From the NCBI GenBank assembly GCA_964242735.1, contig CAXTAK010000002.1:1-64000 (forward strand): 64,000 nucleotides of DNA, in the 5' to 3' direction. The notes beneath the pieces were generated by a model, which worked only from the letters and a program-made list of their open reading frames with translations, did not search any database and was not told the DNA's origin. The stretch is from CADCUY01 sp964242735. GTDB taxonomy: Bacteria; Actinomycetota; Actinomycetes; Actinomycetales; Quadrisphaeraceae. Numbering within the stretch: position 1 is the first letter of the stretch; every line of letters starts with the position of its first letter. A program made the position numbers and the translations under genes. Positions 44,733-53,132 of the stretch are shown here, piece after piece.

Positions 44733-45526
44733 CAGCGGCCGGTGCTGGTCGCGGTGGAGCTGGTCGGGGTGCGGCTGGCGCGGGCCGAGGCCGTCTCGAA
44801 GCCGCGCATGCGGTCCAGGACCGCGTCGGCGCTGGCCCCGCGCATCTCGTCGACGACCCGGCCGTCGGCGAGGAAGATCACGCGGTCCGCGTACCCGGCG
44901 GCGGTGGCGTCGTGGGTCACCATCACCACGCTCTGGCCGAACTCGTCGACGCTGCGTCGCAGGAAGCCCAGCACCTCGGCGCCGGACTTCGAGTCGAGGT
45001 TCCCGGTGGGCTCGTCGGCGAAGACCATCGTGGGCCGGCTCACCAGGGCGCGGGCGCACGCCACGCGCTGCTGCTGGCCGCCGGAGAGCTCCTTGGGCCG
45101 GTGCCCGAGCCTGTCGCGCAGGCCCACCGTCTCGACGACGAGGTCGAACCAGGCGCGGTCGACCTTCGTGCCCGCGATGTCCAGGGGCAGGGTGATGTTC
45201 TCCGCCGCCGTCAGGGTGGGCACGAGGTTGAAGGACTGGAAGACGAAGCCGATGCGCTCGCGGCGCAGCTTGGTCAGCGCCGTGTCGGAGAGGCCGTCGA
45301 CGTCGGTGCCGTCGAGCACGACGCGCCCGGAGGTGGGCTTGTCGAGCACGGCCATGCAGTGCATGAGCGTCGACTTGCCGGACCCCGACGGCCCCATGAT
45401 CGCGGTGAGCCTGCCCCGCTCGAGGTCGACGGTGACCCCGTCGAGGGCCCGCACCTCGGCGTCCCCGCGCCCGTAGGTCTTGACCAGGTCGGTGGCGCTG
45501 GCCACGGCCGGCGGTGATTGCTGCAC
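44732..45526 (-). CDS. ABC transporter ATP-binding protein (MacB/LolD type)
   Basis: 264-residue ATPase with Walker A GPSGSGKSTL, Q-loop FVFQSFNLVP, signature LSGGQQQRVACARAL, Walker B MVFADEPTGNLD and H-loop VMVTHD. It energises the adjacent permease. An extra Ser/Thr-rich C-terminus of about 30 residues (TPTSSTATSTGR at the end) is not part of the ATPase core. GTG at 45526 with CAGGAA upstream. Confidence 0.94.
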   Translation of the reverse strand: MQQSPPAVASATDLVKTYGRGDAEVRALDGVTVDLERGRLTAIMGPSGSGKSTLMHCMAVLDKPTSGRVVLDGTDVDGLSDTALTKLRRERIGFVFQSFNLVPTLTAAENITLPLDIAGTKVDRAWFDLVVETVGLRDRLGHRPKELSGGQQQRVACARALVSRPTMVFADEPTGNLDSKSGAEVLGFLRRSVDEFGQSVVMVTHDATAAGYADRVIFLADGRVVDEMRGASADAVLDRMRGFETASARASRTPTSSTATSTGR

Positions 45527-45598
45527 GGTTCCTGAGCCTACGGCGGGGTGGGGACGGCGGCTCGGGGCTCTCAGGCCAGGCTCAGGTGGGGGCCCAGC

Positions 45599-47110
45599 TC
45601 ACCCCACGCCCAGCAGGGCCCGCACGGGGGTGATGCCGAAGTAGACGACGAACAGCGCGGCGACCACCCACAGCAGGGGGTGCACCGCGCGGGCCCGGCC
45701 GGCGACTGCCGCGATGAGCACGTAGGAGACGAAGCCGGCGCCGATGCCGTTGGTGATGGAGTACGTGAAGGGCATCACCACGATCGTCAGGAACGCGGGG
45801 ATGGCCAGGCGGTAGTCGGTGAAGTCGATGTTCCGGATCTGGGTGAGGAGCAGGAACCCGACGATCACCAGCGCCGGGGTGGCCGCCTCGAAGGGGATCA
45901 CCTGCACCAGGGGGGTGAGGAACACCGCGAGCAGGAACAGCACCCCGGTGACGACGCTGGCCAACCCCGTGCGCGCCCCCTCGCCCACGCCCGCCGCGGA
46001 CTCGATGTAGCTGGTGTTGCTCGACGTCGACGCCAGGCCTCCGGCGACGGCGGCCAGGGAGTCCACCAGCAGCACCCGCTCGACGCCGGGCAGCTCGCCG
46101 CGCTCGTCGAGCAGTCCCGCCTCGGCGCCGACGCCGACGGCGGTGCCCATGGTGTCGAAGAAGTCCGCGAGCATCAGGGTGAAGACCAGCAGCAGCGCCG
46201 CGACGACGGAGACCCGCGAGAACGCGCCGAACAGGCTCACCTGGCCGAGCAGGGACAGGTCGGGGGCGCTGACCAGGGCGTCGGGCAGCGCGGGCACCAC
46301 CAGGGCCCACCCGACCGGGTTCGGGTCGGCGTCGGGCCCGGTGGAGCGCGGCCCCACGGAGAACACCGCCTCGAGCGCGATGGCGAGCACCGTGGCCGCG
46401 AGGATGCCGATGAGGATGGCGCCGCGCACCCGCCGGGCGACGAGCACCGCGGTCAGCAGCAGCCCGGCGACGAAGACCACCGTGGGCCACCCGCGCAGGG
46501 CGCCGCCGACGCCGAGCTCCAGGGGCACCGCGGCGCCGGCCGGTGTGCGCACGAAGCCGGCGTCGACGAAGCCGATGAGGGCGATGAACAGGCCGATGCC
46601 CACGCTGATGGCGGTCTTGAGCTGGGTGGGGATGGCGTGGAAGACCGCGGTGCGCAGCCCCGTGAGGACCAGGACGGTGATGATCAGGCCCTCGAGGACC
46701 ACCAGGCCCATCGCGTCGGCCCAGCTCATCTGCGAGGCGATGCCGAAGGTGACGAAGGCGTTCAGGCCCAACCCGGCGGCGAGCGCCAGCGGCATGCGGC
46801 CCACCACGCCCATGAGGATCGTCATCACCCCGGCGACCAGCGCCGTGGCGGCGGCGATCGCGGGGATGCCGAGCACGCGCCCGTCCGCGTCGGCGGCGGT
46901 GCCGACGATCAGGGGGTTGAGGACGACGATGTAGGCCATCGTGAAGAAGGTCGCCACGCCGCCGCGCACCTCGCGCGCCGCGGTGGACCCGCGGGCGGTG
47001 ATGGAGAAGTACCGGTCGAGGCCACCGACGGCGCGGCCGGCGCGGCCATCACGCCCGGGTCGGCCCTGGGGAACGCCCGGGCCGTCGGTGGTGGACGTGG
47101 TGTGTGACAT
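45599..47110 (-). CDS. AzgA-like NCS2 purine permease
   Basis: 503-residue transporter with about 12-14 helices. Family segments are GVATFFTMAYIVVLNP, GLNAFVTFG, MLADFFDTMGT and TSSNTSYIESAAGVGEGART. AzgA-type members import adenine, guanine or hypoxanthine with protons. ATG at 47110 with GAGGA upstream; a longer frame upstream lacks homology. No purine riboswitch is recognisable in the 253 bases between this gene and the divergent pullulanase. Confidence 0.92.
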   Translation of the reverse strand: MSHTTSTTDGPGVPQGRPGRDGRAGRAVGGLDRYFSITARGSTAAREVRGGVATFFTMAYIVVLNPLIVGTAADADGRVLGIPAIAAATALVAGVMTILMGVVGRMPLALAAGLGLNAFVTFGIASQMSWADAMGLVVLEGLIITVLVLTGLRTAVFHAIPTQLKTAISVGIGLFIALIGFVDAGFVRTPAGAAVPLELGVGGALRGWPTVVFVAGLLLTAVLVARRVRGAILIGILAATVLAIALEAVFSVGPRSTGPDADPNPVGWALVVPALPDALVSAPDLSLLGQVSLFGAFSRVSVVAALLLVFTLMLADFFDTMGTAVGVGAEAGLLDERGELPGVERVLLVDSLAAVAGGLASTSSNTSYIESAAGVGEGARTGLASVVTGVLFLLAVFLTPLVQVIPFEAATPALVIVGFLLLTQIRNIDFTDYRLAIPAFLTIVVMPFTYSITNGIGAGFVSYVLIAAVAGRARAVHPLLWVVAALFVVYFGITPVRALLGVG

Positions 47111-47363
47111 GGGGGGTCCTCGGCGGGGTCGTGGCGGGGGCGGGCAGCGGGCAGCATCCCAGGCGCGGGGCCGCGGTGGGGGACGCGCCGACGAGCTGGG
47201 CCCACCGGCGCGACCCTCAGCGTCCCCACGGGCCCGACCCCCCGCGAGCGGTGGGCTGAGCACGGCTGATCTTCGTGAGATGGACGCACTCGGTGACGCT
47301 GGGTAGGTTCAGCGCTGTCCCGTCGTCGAGGCCGCGCAGCGCTGCGAGGCCGAGGAGCTCACC

Positions 47364-50300
47364 ATGACCGCCCGTCCCCCGTCCACGCACTCGCGGCGGC
47401 TCCCCCGGCGCGCGACGCCCGCCCGGTGGCTCGCCGCGGTGTGCGCCGCGCCACTGGCGGTCGGCGTCATCCCCTCCGCCGCGGCGGACCACACGCCGAC
47501 CCCGACGTCGGTGGTGCTCGTCGGCAGCCTGCAGTCCGAGGCCGGCTGCCCCGGTGACTGGCAGACCGACTGCCTCCAGACCACGCTGGTCCCGGTGACC
47601 GGCTCGCCCGGCGTCTACCAGGGCACCGTCGACGTGCCCGCCGGGGACTACGAGTACAAGGTCGCCCTCAACGGGTCCTTCGCCGAGAACTACGGCGCCG
47701 GCGGGGCGGCAGGAGGCGCCAACATCGCCGTCACCGCACCCGGTGGGCCTGTGACGTTCACCTACGACCACTCCTCGCACGTCATCTCCGACAGCGTGCC
47801 GGACCGGGTGGGGGCCACCGCCGCCGCGCACTGGCTCGCGACCGACACCATCGCGTGGGACCTGCCCGACCCGGCCGCCGGCACCACCCACCGGCTGTAC
47901 ACCGCGCCCGACGGCGGCCTCGAGGTCGTCGACGGGGCGGTCACCGGCGGCACCGCCGTCGAGCTGAACCGCGACGCCGCGGGGCTGGGCGCGGCGCTGG
48001 CCGCGGAGTTCCCCCACCTCGCCGCCTACGACGCGCTGCGCCTGCCGGCCTCCGCCGCCGGTCGCGCCGCGGAGCTGCTGAAGGGCCAGCTGGCCGTGGC
48101 CACGCTCGACGCCGCGGGCAGGGTCACCGCCGTGACCGGCGTCCAGGTCCCCGGGGTGATCGACGACCTGTACGCCGGTGCCGCCGACGACGAGCTCGGG
48201 CTGCGGTGGACCGGGCAGGTCCCGCGCCTGGCGCTGTGGGCGCCCACCGCGCGCAGCGTCACCGTGCGCGTCTACGCCCGCGGCGCCGCGAGCACCGACG
48301 CGCCGGTGGCGATCGAGCCGATGAAGGCCGGGAAGGACGGCGTGTGGTCGGCCGGCGGGAGGAAGGACTGGAAGGGCGCGTCGTACCTCTACGAGGTGGA
48401 GGTCTTCGCCCCCGAGACCGGGGCCGTGGAGCGCAACCTGGTCACCGACCCCTACAGCGTGGGCCTGACCACGAACTCCGAGCGCAGCCTGTTCGTCGAC
48501 CTCGACGACGCGACGCTCGCCCCCCGGGGCTGGTCGGGCCTCGTCAAGCCCGCGCTGGCGAAGCAGGAGGAGCTGTCGATCTACGAGCTGCACCTGCGGG
48601 ACTTCTCCATCACCGACACCACCGTGCCGGCCGCCCGGCGCGGCACCTACCTGGCGTTCACCGACCCGAGCACCGCGGGCATGCGCCACCTCGGCGAGCT
48701 CGCCGATGCCGGGCTGAACGCCGTCCACCTCCTGCCGGTCAACGACATCGCGACCATCGAGGAGGTGGCCTCCGCACGGCGTGAGCCGGCGTGCGACCTG
48801 CCCTCGTACGCGCCGGACAGCGACCAGCAGCAGGCGTGCGTGGCGGCCACGGCCATCGACGACGGCTACAACTGGGGCTACGACCCGCTGCACCACACCA
48901 CCCCCGAGGGCTCGTACTCCACGAACCCCGCGGACGCCACGAGGACCCGGGAGTTCCGCGCGATGGTCGCCGGGCTGAACGGCACCGGGCTGCGGGTGAT
49001 CCAGGACGTGGTCTACAACCACACCTCCAGCGCCGGGCAGGCCGGGGAGAACGACCTCGACCGCATCGTGCCCGGGTACTACCACCGCCTGGACCCCACC
49101 ACCGGCGCGGTGGAGACCTCCACGTGCTGCCCGAACACCGCCACCGAGCACACCATGATGGGCAAGCTGGTGGTGGACTCGATGGTCACCCTGGCGAAGA
49201 CCTACAAGCTGGACGGGTTCCGCTTCGACCTCATGGGCCACCACCCGAAGCAGAACATCCTCGACGTGCGGGCCGCCCTCGACGCGCTGACCCTGGCGGA
49301 GGACGGCGTCGACGGCAAGGGCATCTCGATCTACGGCGAGGGCTGGGACTTCGGTGAGGTCGCCGGCGGCGCCCGCTTCGTGCAGGCGACGCAGGCGAAC
49401 ATGGCCGGCACCGGCATCGGCACCTTCAACGACCGCGTCCGCGACGCCGTCCGCGGTGGCACCGTGCTCGACGAGGACCCGCGCGAGCAGGGCTTCGGCA
49501 GCGGGCTGTTCACCGACCCCAGCGGCGCGGCGATCAACGGCACCACCGCGGAGCAGAGGGAGCAGCTGCTGCTCGCGCAGGACCAGATCAAGGTGGGCCT
49601 GACGGGCAACCTGGAGGACTACACCTTCACCGACCGCACCGGGGCGACCGTGCGCGGCTCCCAGGTGCCCTACGGCCCGACCCCGCTGCCCGCCGGGTAC
49701 ACCGCCGACCCGCAGGAGGCCGTGAACTACGTCGAGGCCCACGACAACCTCACCCTGTACGACGCGCTGGCGTTCAAGCTGCCCCAGGGCACCTCGATGG
49801 CCGACCGGGTGCGGATGCACGTCCTGTCGCTGAGCGTCCCGACGTTCGGGCAGGGCATCAACTTCTGGCACGCCGGCGCCGACACGCTGCGCAGCAAGTC
49901 CCTGGACGACAACAGCTACGACTCCGGTGACTGGTTCAACGTGCTCGACCACACCGGCACGATCAACGGCTTCGGCCGGGGGCTGCCGCCGGAGGCCGAC
50001 AACGGTGACGTGTGGCCCATCGCGGCGCCGCTGCTCGCCGACCCGGCCCTGCGCCCGAGCCCGGCGGACATCGCCTCGGCCCGCGCGCAGGCCACGGGGC
50101 TGCTGGCGATCCGCGAGAGCAGCCCGCTGTTCACCCTCGGCACCGCCGCCGCGGTGCAGGAGCGGGTGTCCTTCCCGGTCGGGGGGCCCGCCCAGACCCC
50201 GGGCGTGGTCGTCATGCGCCTCGACGACGCTGCCGGCACCGACCTCGACCCGGCGCGGGAGGGGCTCGTGGTGGTGTTCAACGCCTCCGACGAGGCGACC

Positions 50301-50456
50301 ACCCAGGTGGTGGCGGGCACCGCGGGCCGCGCGCACACGCTGCACCCGGTGCAGGCCGGGGGCGTCGACGCGGTCGTGAAGACCGCCACCCACGACAGCG
50401 CGAGCGGGGCGTTCACCGTGCCGGCGCGGACCGTGGCGGTGTTCCAGGCGCGCTGA
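47364..50456 (+). CDS. secreted pullulanase-type alpha-1,6-glucosidase
   Basis: 1030-residue GH13 enzyme that debranches pullulan or limit dextrins outside the cell. A signal peptide (about 1-40, ending near IPSAAA) precedes a starch-binding-like domain (about 48-135; GDYEYKVALNGSFAENYG), a CBM48-like domain (about 275-380) and the catalytic barrel: YNWGYDP near 501, nucleophile Asp622 in GFRFDLMGHHP, acid/base Glu659 in YGEGWDFGE, and EAHDN with Asp794. Family length and order match bacterial type I pullulanases. ATG with GAGGAG upstream. No maltodextrin transporter lies nearby. Confidence 0.95.
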   Translation: MTARPPSTHSRRLPRRATPARWLAAVCAAPLAVGVIPSAAADHTPTPTSVVLVGSLQSEAGCPGDWQTDCLQTTLVPVTGSPGVYQGTVDVPAGDYEYKVALNGSFAENYGAGGAAGGANIAVTAPGGPVTFTYDHSSHVISDSVPDRVGATAAAHWLATDTIAWDLPDPAAGTTHRLYTAPDGGLEVVDGAVTGGTAVELNRDAAGLGAALAAEFPHLAAYDALRLPASAAGRAAELLKGQLAVATLDAAGRVTAVTGVQVPGVIDDLYAGAADDELGLRWTGQVPRLALWAPTARSVTVRVYARGAASTDAPVAIEPMKAGKDGVWSAGGRKDWKGASYLYEVEVFAPETGAVERNLVTDPYSVGLTTNSERSLFVDLDDATLAPRGWSGLVKPALAKQEELSIYELHLRDFSITDTTVPAARRGTYLAFTDPSTAGMRHLGELADAGLNAVHLLPVNDIATIEEVASARREPACDLPSYAPDSDQQQACVAATAIDDGYNWGYDPLHHTTPEGSYSTNPADATRTREFRAMVAGLNGTGLRVIQDVVYNHTSSAGQAGENDLDRIVPGYYHRLDPTTGAVETSTCCPNTATEHTMMGKLVVDSMVTLAKTYKLDGFRFDLMGHHPKQNILDVRAALDALTLAEDGVDGKGISIYGEGWDFGEVAGGARFVQATQANMAGTGIGTFNDRVRDAVRGGTVLDEDPREQGFGSGLFTDPSGAAINGTTAEQREQLLLAQDQIKVGLTGNLEDYTFTDRTGATVRGSQVPYGPTPLPAGYTADPQEAVNYVEAHDNLTLYDALAFKLPQGTSMADRVRMHVLSLSVPTFGQGINFWHAGADTLRSKSLDDNSYDSGDWFNVLDHTGTINGFGRGLPPEADNGDVWPIAAPLLADPALRPSPADIASARAQATGLLAIRESSPLFTLGTAAAVQERVSFPVGGPAQTPGVVVMRLDDAAGTDLDPAREGLVVVFNASDEATTQVVAGTAGRAHTLHPVQAGGVDAVVKTATHDSASGAFTVPARTVAVFQAR

Positions 50457-50551
50457 GCCCGTCCGCGGACAGGTGCGGCGGGGGTCGGCGGCAGGTGCCG
50501 TCGGCCCCTCGCCGTGGTCGGTGCGGGGCTGCGGTGCGCACCCGCTGTCAC

Positions 50552-50557
50552 TAGCGT
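50552..50557 (+). promoter_or_regulatory. TAGCGT -10 box of the GPP34-family gene (leaderless type)
   Basis: TAGCGT is 6 bases before the ATG at 50564. There is no Shine-Dalgarno sequence or clear -35. Confidence 0.4.
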
Positions 50558-50563
50558 GGCGCG

Positions 50564-51061
50564 ATGGCGACGACGGCCCGCCCGACGCACCTCGCGCTGC
50601 CCGACGAGCTCCTGCTCCTCGCGCTCGACGACACCACCGGACGCCGGGCGCGCGCCACCGAGCTGGAGCCGGGCCTGGCGGGGGCGGTGCTGCTGGACCT
50701 CGCCCTCCGGCGGCGCATCGACGTCGTGGAGGACGGGGTCGTCGTGATCGACCCCTCCCCCACGGGCGACGCGGTGCTCGACGCCCTCCTCGCCCGGATC
50801 ACCGCGGGACGCCGTCGGCGGTCGGCGAAGCACTGGGTGTCAGCGGGGCAGAAGAGCCTGCGGGCGGCGGTCACCGACCGGCTCGTCGCGTCCGGGGCCC
50901 TGCGGCGCGAGGAGCGCCGGGTGCTCGGCCTCCGGTTCACCCGCCACCTCGCCGGTGACCCCGCGCCCGGGGCGGCCGTCCGCGCGCGGCTGGTCGCTGC
51001 GTCCGGCAGGTCGGGGAGCCCGACGACCGCACCGCGGCGCTGGCGGCGCTGGTGCACGTGA
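50564..51061 (+). pseudogene. GPP34 (Golgi phosphoprotein 3)-family gene with a probable frameshift
   Basis: The frame encodes a GPP34-like protein (LALPDELLLLALDD; LAGAVLLDLALRRRIDV; GALRREERRVLGLRFTRH). After about residue 145 the in-frame sequence becomes SGRSGSPTTAPRRWRRW and stops. One base out of frame, the expected continuation appears: VRQVGEPDDRTAALAALVH and a short helix. A one-base loss near 50999-51003 would explain this. The shifted frame has no stop before the yciI start, so the 3' end is unclear. GPP34 proteins bind phosphoinositides in eukaryotes; the bacterial role is unknown. Could be a sequencing error. Confidence 0.65.
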
Positions 51062-51188
51062 CGGGCCTGCAGCAGGCGGCGCTCCCCCAGGGCCCGAGGG
51101 CGCAGCGCCGCGCCACCAGGGCCCGTCTGCCGCCTGCTCCGGTCCCCCAGCCCCCGACAGAGCCCGACCCCCACCCCGAGGAGACCCC

Positions 51189-51482
51189 GTGCCCCACTTC
51201 GTCGCCACGTACCGCTACGCCGCCGGCTCCGACGCCGCGCGCGACGCCATCCGCCCCGCCCACCGCGCCTACCTGGACGACCTCGACGCCCTGCTGCTCT
51301 CCGGCCCCACGGACGACCCCGAGGCACCGGGCGCGGTGCTGGTCTTCGAGGCGGAGTCCGCGCACGCCGTGGAGGAGCTGCTGGTCGAGGACCCCTTCGC
51401 CACGGCGGGCGGGATCATCGCCGGGCACTCCGTCGTGGGGTGGACGGTCGTCACCGGGCGGGCGCGCGACCGGCTGGGGTGA
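51189..51482 (+). CDS. YciI-like protein (YCII domain)
   Basis: 97-residue ferredoxin-like fold protein. It has ATYRYAAGSDAARDAIRPAHRAYLDDL with a conserved histidine, and VEDPFATAGGIIAGHSVVGWTVV at the end, both typical of the YCII family. Function not established; relatives include dehydrochlorinase-like folds. GTG at 51189 with a clear GAGGAG ribosome-binding site; the open frame upstream is antisense-like. Convergent with hisD. Confidence 0.85.
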   Translation: MPHFVATYRYAAGSDAARDAIRPAHRAYLDDLDALLLSGPTDDPEAPGAVLVFEAESAHAVEELLVEDPFATAGGIIAGHSVVGWTVVTGRARDRLG

Positions 51483-51500
51483 GGGGCGGGCCGCCCCTCA
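51480..51500 (+). terminator. perfect 9-bp stem at the yciI stop codon
   Basis: TGAGGGGCG pairs perfectly with CGCCCCTCA around a 3-base loop, and the stem starts at the yciI TGA. No T-run follows. It could end transcription from the plus strand. Confidence 0.5.
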
Positions 51501-51524
51501 CGCGTCGTCCGGCAGGAGGTGGAG

Positions 51525-51584
51525 GATGATCATGGGCTCGCGCCCGCTCCACGGGCGGAGGACTGGTCCTCGCCCGTGATCATC
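51525..51584. repeat. 60-base nested palindrome between yciI and hisD
   Basis: An outer stem (51525-51537 with 51572-51584; GATGATCATGGGC against GCCCGTGATCATC, 12 of 13 paired plus a G-U) encloses two adjacent perfect hairpins: CGCCCG/CGGGCG at 51541-51557 and GAGGAC/GTCCTC at 51558-51571. The result is a compact three-way junction on either strand. It may be a bidirectional terminator, a structured RNA or a REP-like mobile palindrome. Confidence 0.75.
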
Positions 51585-51603
51585 GCGCGGGTGCGGGACC
51601 CCC

Positions 51604-52932
51604 TCACCGCCTGAACCGCGCCTCCACCGCTGCGCCGTGGGCGGGCAGGTCCTCGGCCCCGGCGAGGGCCACGACGTGCGGCGCGACGTCAGCGAGCGCC
51701 TGCCGGCTGTAGTCGACGACGTGGATGCCGCGCAGGAAGGTCTGCACGCCCAACCCCGAGGAGTGCGCGCTCGTGCCGCCCGTGGGCAGCACGTGGTTGC
51801 TCCCCGCGCAGTAGTCCCCCAGCGAGACCGGGGAGTGCGCCCCGACGAAGACCGCCCCCGCGTTGGTGACCCTGGCGGCGACGGCCGCGGCGTCCGCCGT
51901 CTGCACCTCCAGGTGCTCCGCGCCGTACGCGTCGACGACAGCCAGCCCGGCGTCGACGTCGTCGACGAGCACCACCACCGATTGGACGCCGCCCAGCGCG
52001 GTGGCGACCCGCTCGGCGTGCTTGGCGGCGGCGACCAGGGGCCCCAGCACGAGGTCGACCGCGTCGGCCAGCTCGGTCGAGTCCGTGACCAGCACGGCCG
52101 CCGCCATCGGGTCGTGCTCGGCCTGGCTCACCAGGTCCGCCGCGACCAGCTCCGGGTCGGCGGTGGCGTCGGCGAGGACGGCGATCTCGGTCGGCCCGGC
52201 CTCGGAGTCGATGCCGACGACCCCGCGCAGCAAGCGCTTGGCCGCGGCGACGTAGACGTTGCCGGGCCCGGTCACCACGTCGACGGGCGGGCACGCCTGT
52301 GTGCCGTCGTCCTCGCGGGCCCCCAGGGCGAGCATCGCCACGGCCTGCGCGCCGCCGGCGGCGTAGACCTCGTCGACACCCAGCAGGGCGCACGCGGCGA
52401 GGATCACCGGGTGCGGGAGGCCGCCGTGCTCGCGCTGCGGGGGGGTGGTGACGGCGATGGAACCGACCCCGGCGACCTGGGCGGGGACGACGTTCATCAC
52501 CACCGAGCTCGGGTACACCGCGAGCCCGCCGGGCACGTACAGGCCGACCCGCGCCACCGGCACGAAGCGCTCGGTGACCGTGCCGCCGGGCACCACGGTG
52601 GTGGTGACGTCGGTGCGGCGCTGGTCGGCGTGCACCCGGCGCGACCGGTGGATGCACTCCTCCAGTGCGGCGCGCACGGCCGGGTCCAGGGCCTCCAGCG
52701 CGGCGGCGAGCGCCGCGGCCGGCACCGCGAGGGCCCCGATCCGCACGCCGTCGAAGCGCTCCCCCGCGTCGCGCACCGCCTCGGCACCCCGGGCGCGGAC
52801 GTCGTCGACGACCGGGCGCACCAGCGCCACCGCCGCCTCGACGTCGACGGCGCCTCGCGGCAGCGCGGTGCGCAGCTCCCAGCGGTCGAGGGCCGTGCCC
52901 CGCAGGTCGAGGCGGCGCAGCGCGGTGATCAC
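51604..52932 (-). CDS. hisD: histidinol dehydrogenase
   Basis: 442-residue zinc enzyme performing the last two oxidations to histidine with NAD. Segments VGLYVPGGLAVYPSSVVM, VDVVTGPGNVYV, DSEAGPTEI, SQAEHDP and AEHLEVQT are diagnostic and hold the zinc ligands and catalytic residues. GTG at 52932, with TACCCT 6 bases upstream. In most actinobacteria it heads hisDCB; here an 11-kb block of unrelated genes lies between it and hisC. Confidence 0.96.
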   Translation of the reverse strand: MITALRRLDLRGTALDRWELRTALPRGAVDVEAAVALVRPVVDDVRARGAEAVRDAGERFDGVRIGALAVPAAALAAALEALDPAVRAALEECIHRSRRVHADQRRTDVTTTVVPGGTVTERFVPVARVGLYVPGGLAVYPSSVVMNVVPAQVAGVGSIAVTTPPQREHGGLPHPVILAACALLGVDEVYAAGGAQAVAMLALGAREDDGTQACPPVDVVTGPGNVYVAAAKRLLRGVVGIDSEAGPTEIAVLADATADPELVAADLVSQAEHDPMAAAVLVTDSTELADAVDLVLGPLVAAAKHAERVATALGGVQSVVVLVDDVDAGLAVVDAYGAEHLEVQTADAAAVAARVTNAGAVFVGAHSPVSLGDYCAGSNHVLPTGGTSAHSSGLGVQTFLRGIHVVDYSRQALADVAPHVVALAGAEDLPAHGAAVEARFRR

Positions 52933-52938
52933 GCCTCC

Positions 52939-52944
52939 AGGGTA
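52939..52944 (-). promoter_or_regulatory. TACCCT -10 box of hisD (leaderless type)
   Basis: TACCCT on the minus strand, 6 bases before the GTG. The intervening GGAGGC is too close to the start to act as a normal Shine-Dalgarno. The hexamer is shared with hisC and hisH. Confidence 0.5.
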
Positions 52945-53132
52945 GGTGGGACCGCGTCCAGGGCGGCGAGCACCTGATCACGGGTGGGACCCGGCGCGTC
53001 GGAGCGGGGTGTCGCTGCGAGCCGCGCGTCGGTCGAGCGGCCGTGCGGCAGGTGGGCGTCCAGCCGCGTCATGCCCACGGTGCACACCCGCCCGCGCGGC
53101 GACGGAGCGCCGGCCGTCACTCGGACCAGCAC

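Noticed and set aside
45548..47107. A 519-codon plus-strand frame opposite the purine permease
   Set aside because: Composition is dominated by Gly, His, Asp and Arg with no motif, while the minus strand encodes a clear NCS2 permease. Shadow frame.
47111..47363. A purine riboswitch before the AzgA-like permease
   Set aside because: No conserved purine-aptamer core or paired loops could be recognised in the 253 bases. The region is GC-rich without a clear three-helix fold.
51052..51579. A frame starting MHVTGLQQAALP as a separate gene
   Set aside because: Its start is the out-of-frame continuation of the GPP34-family gene, and the rest is a shadow of yciI.
52929..53132. A 67-codon frame upstream of hisD on the minus strand
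   Set aside because: It runs through the hisD promoter box and into the hisD start in another frame, has no recognisable motif or ribosome-binding site, and has the composition of noise.
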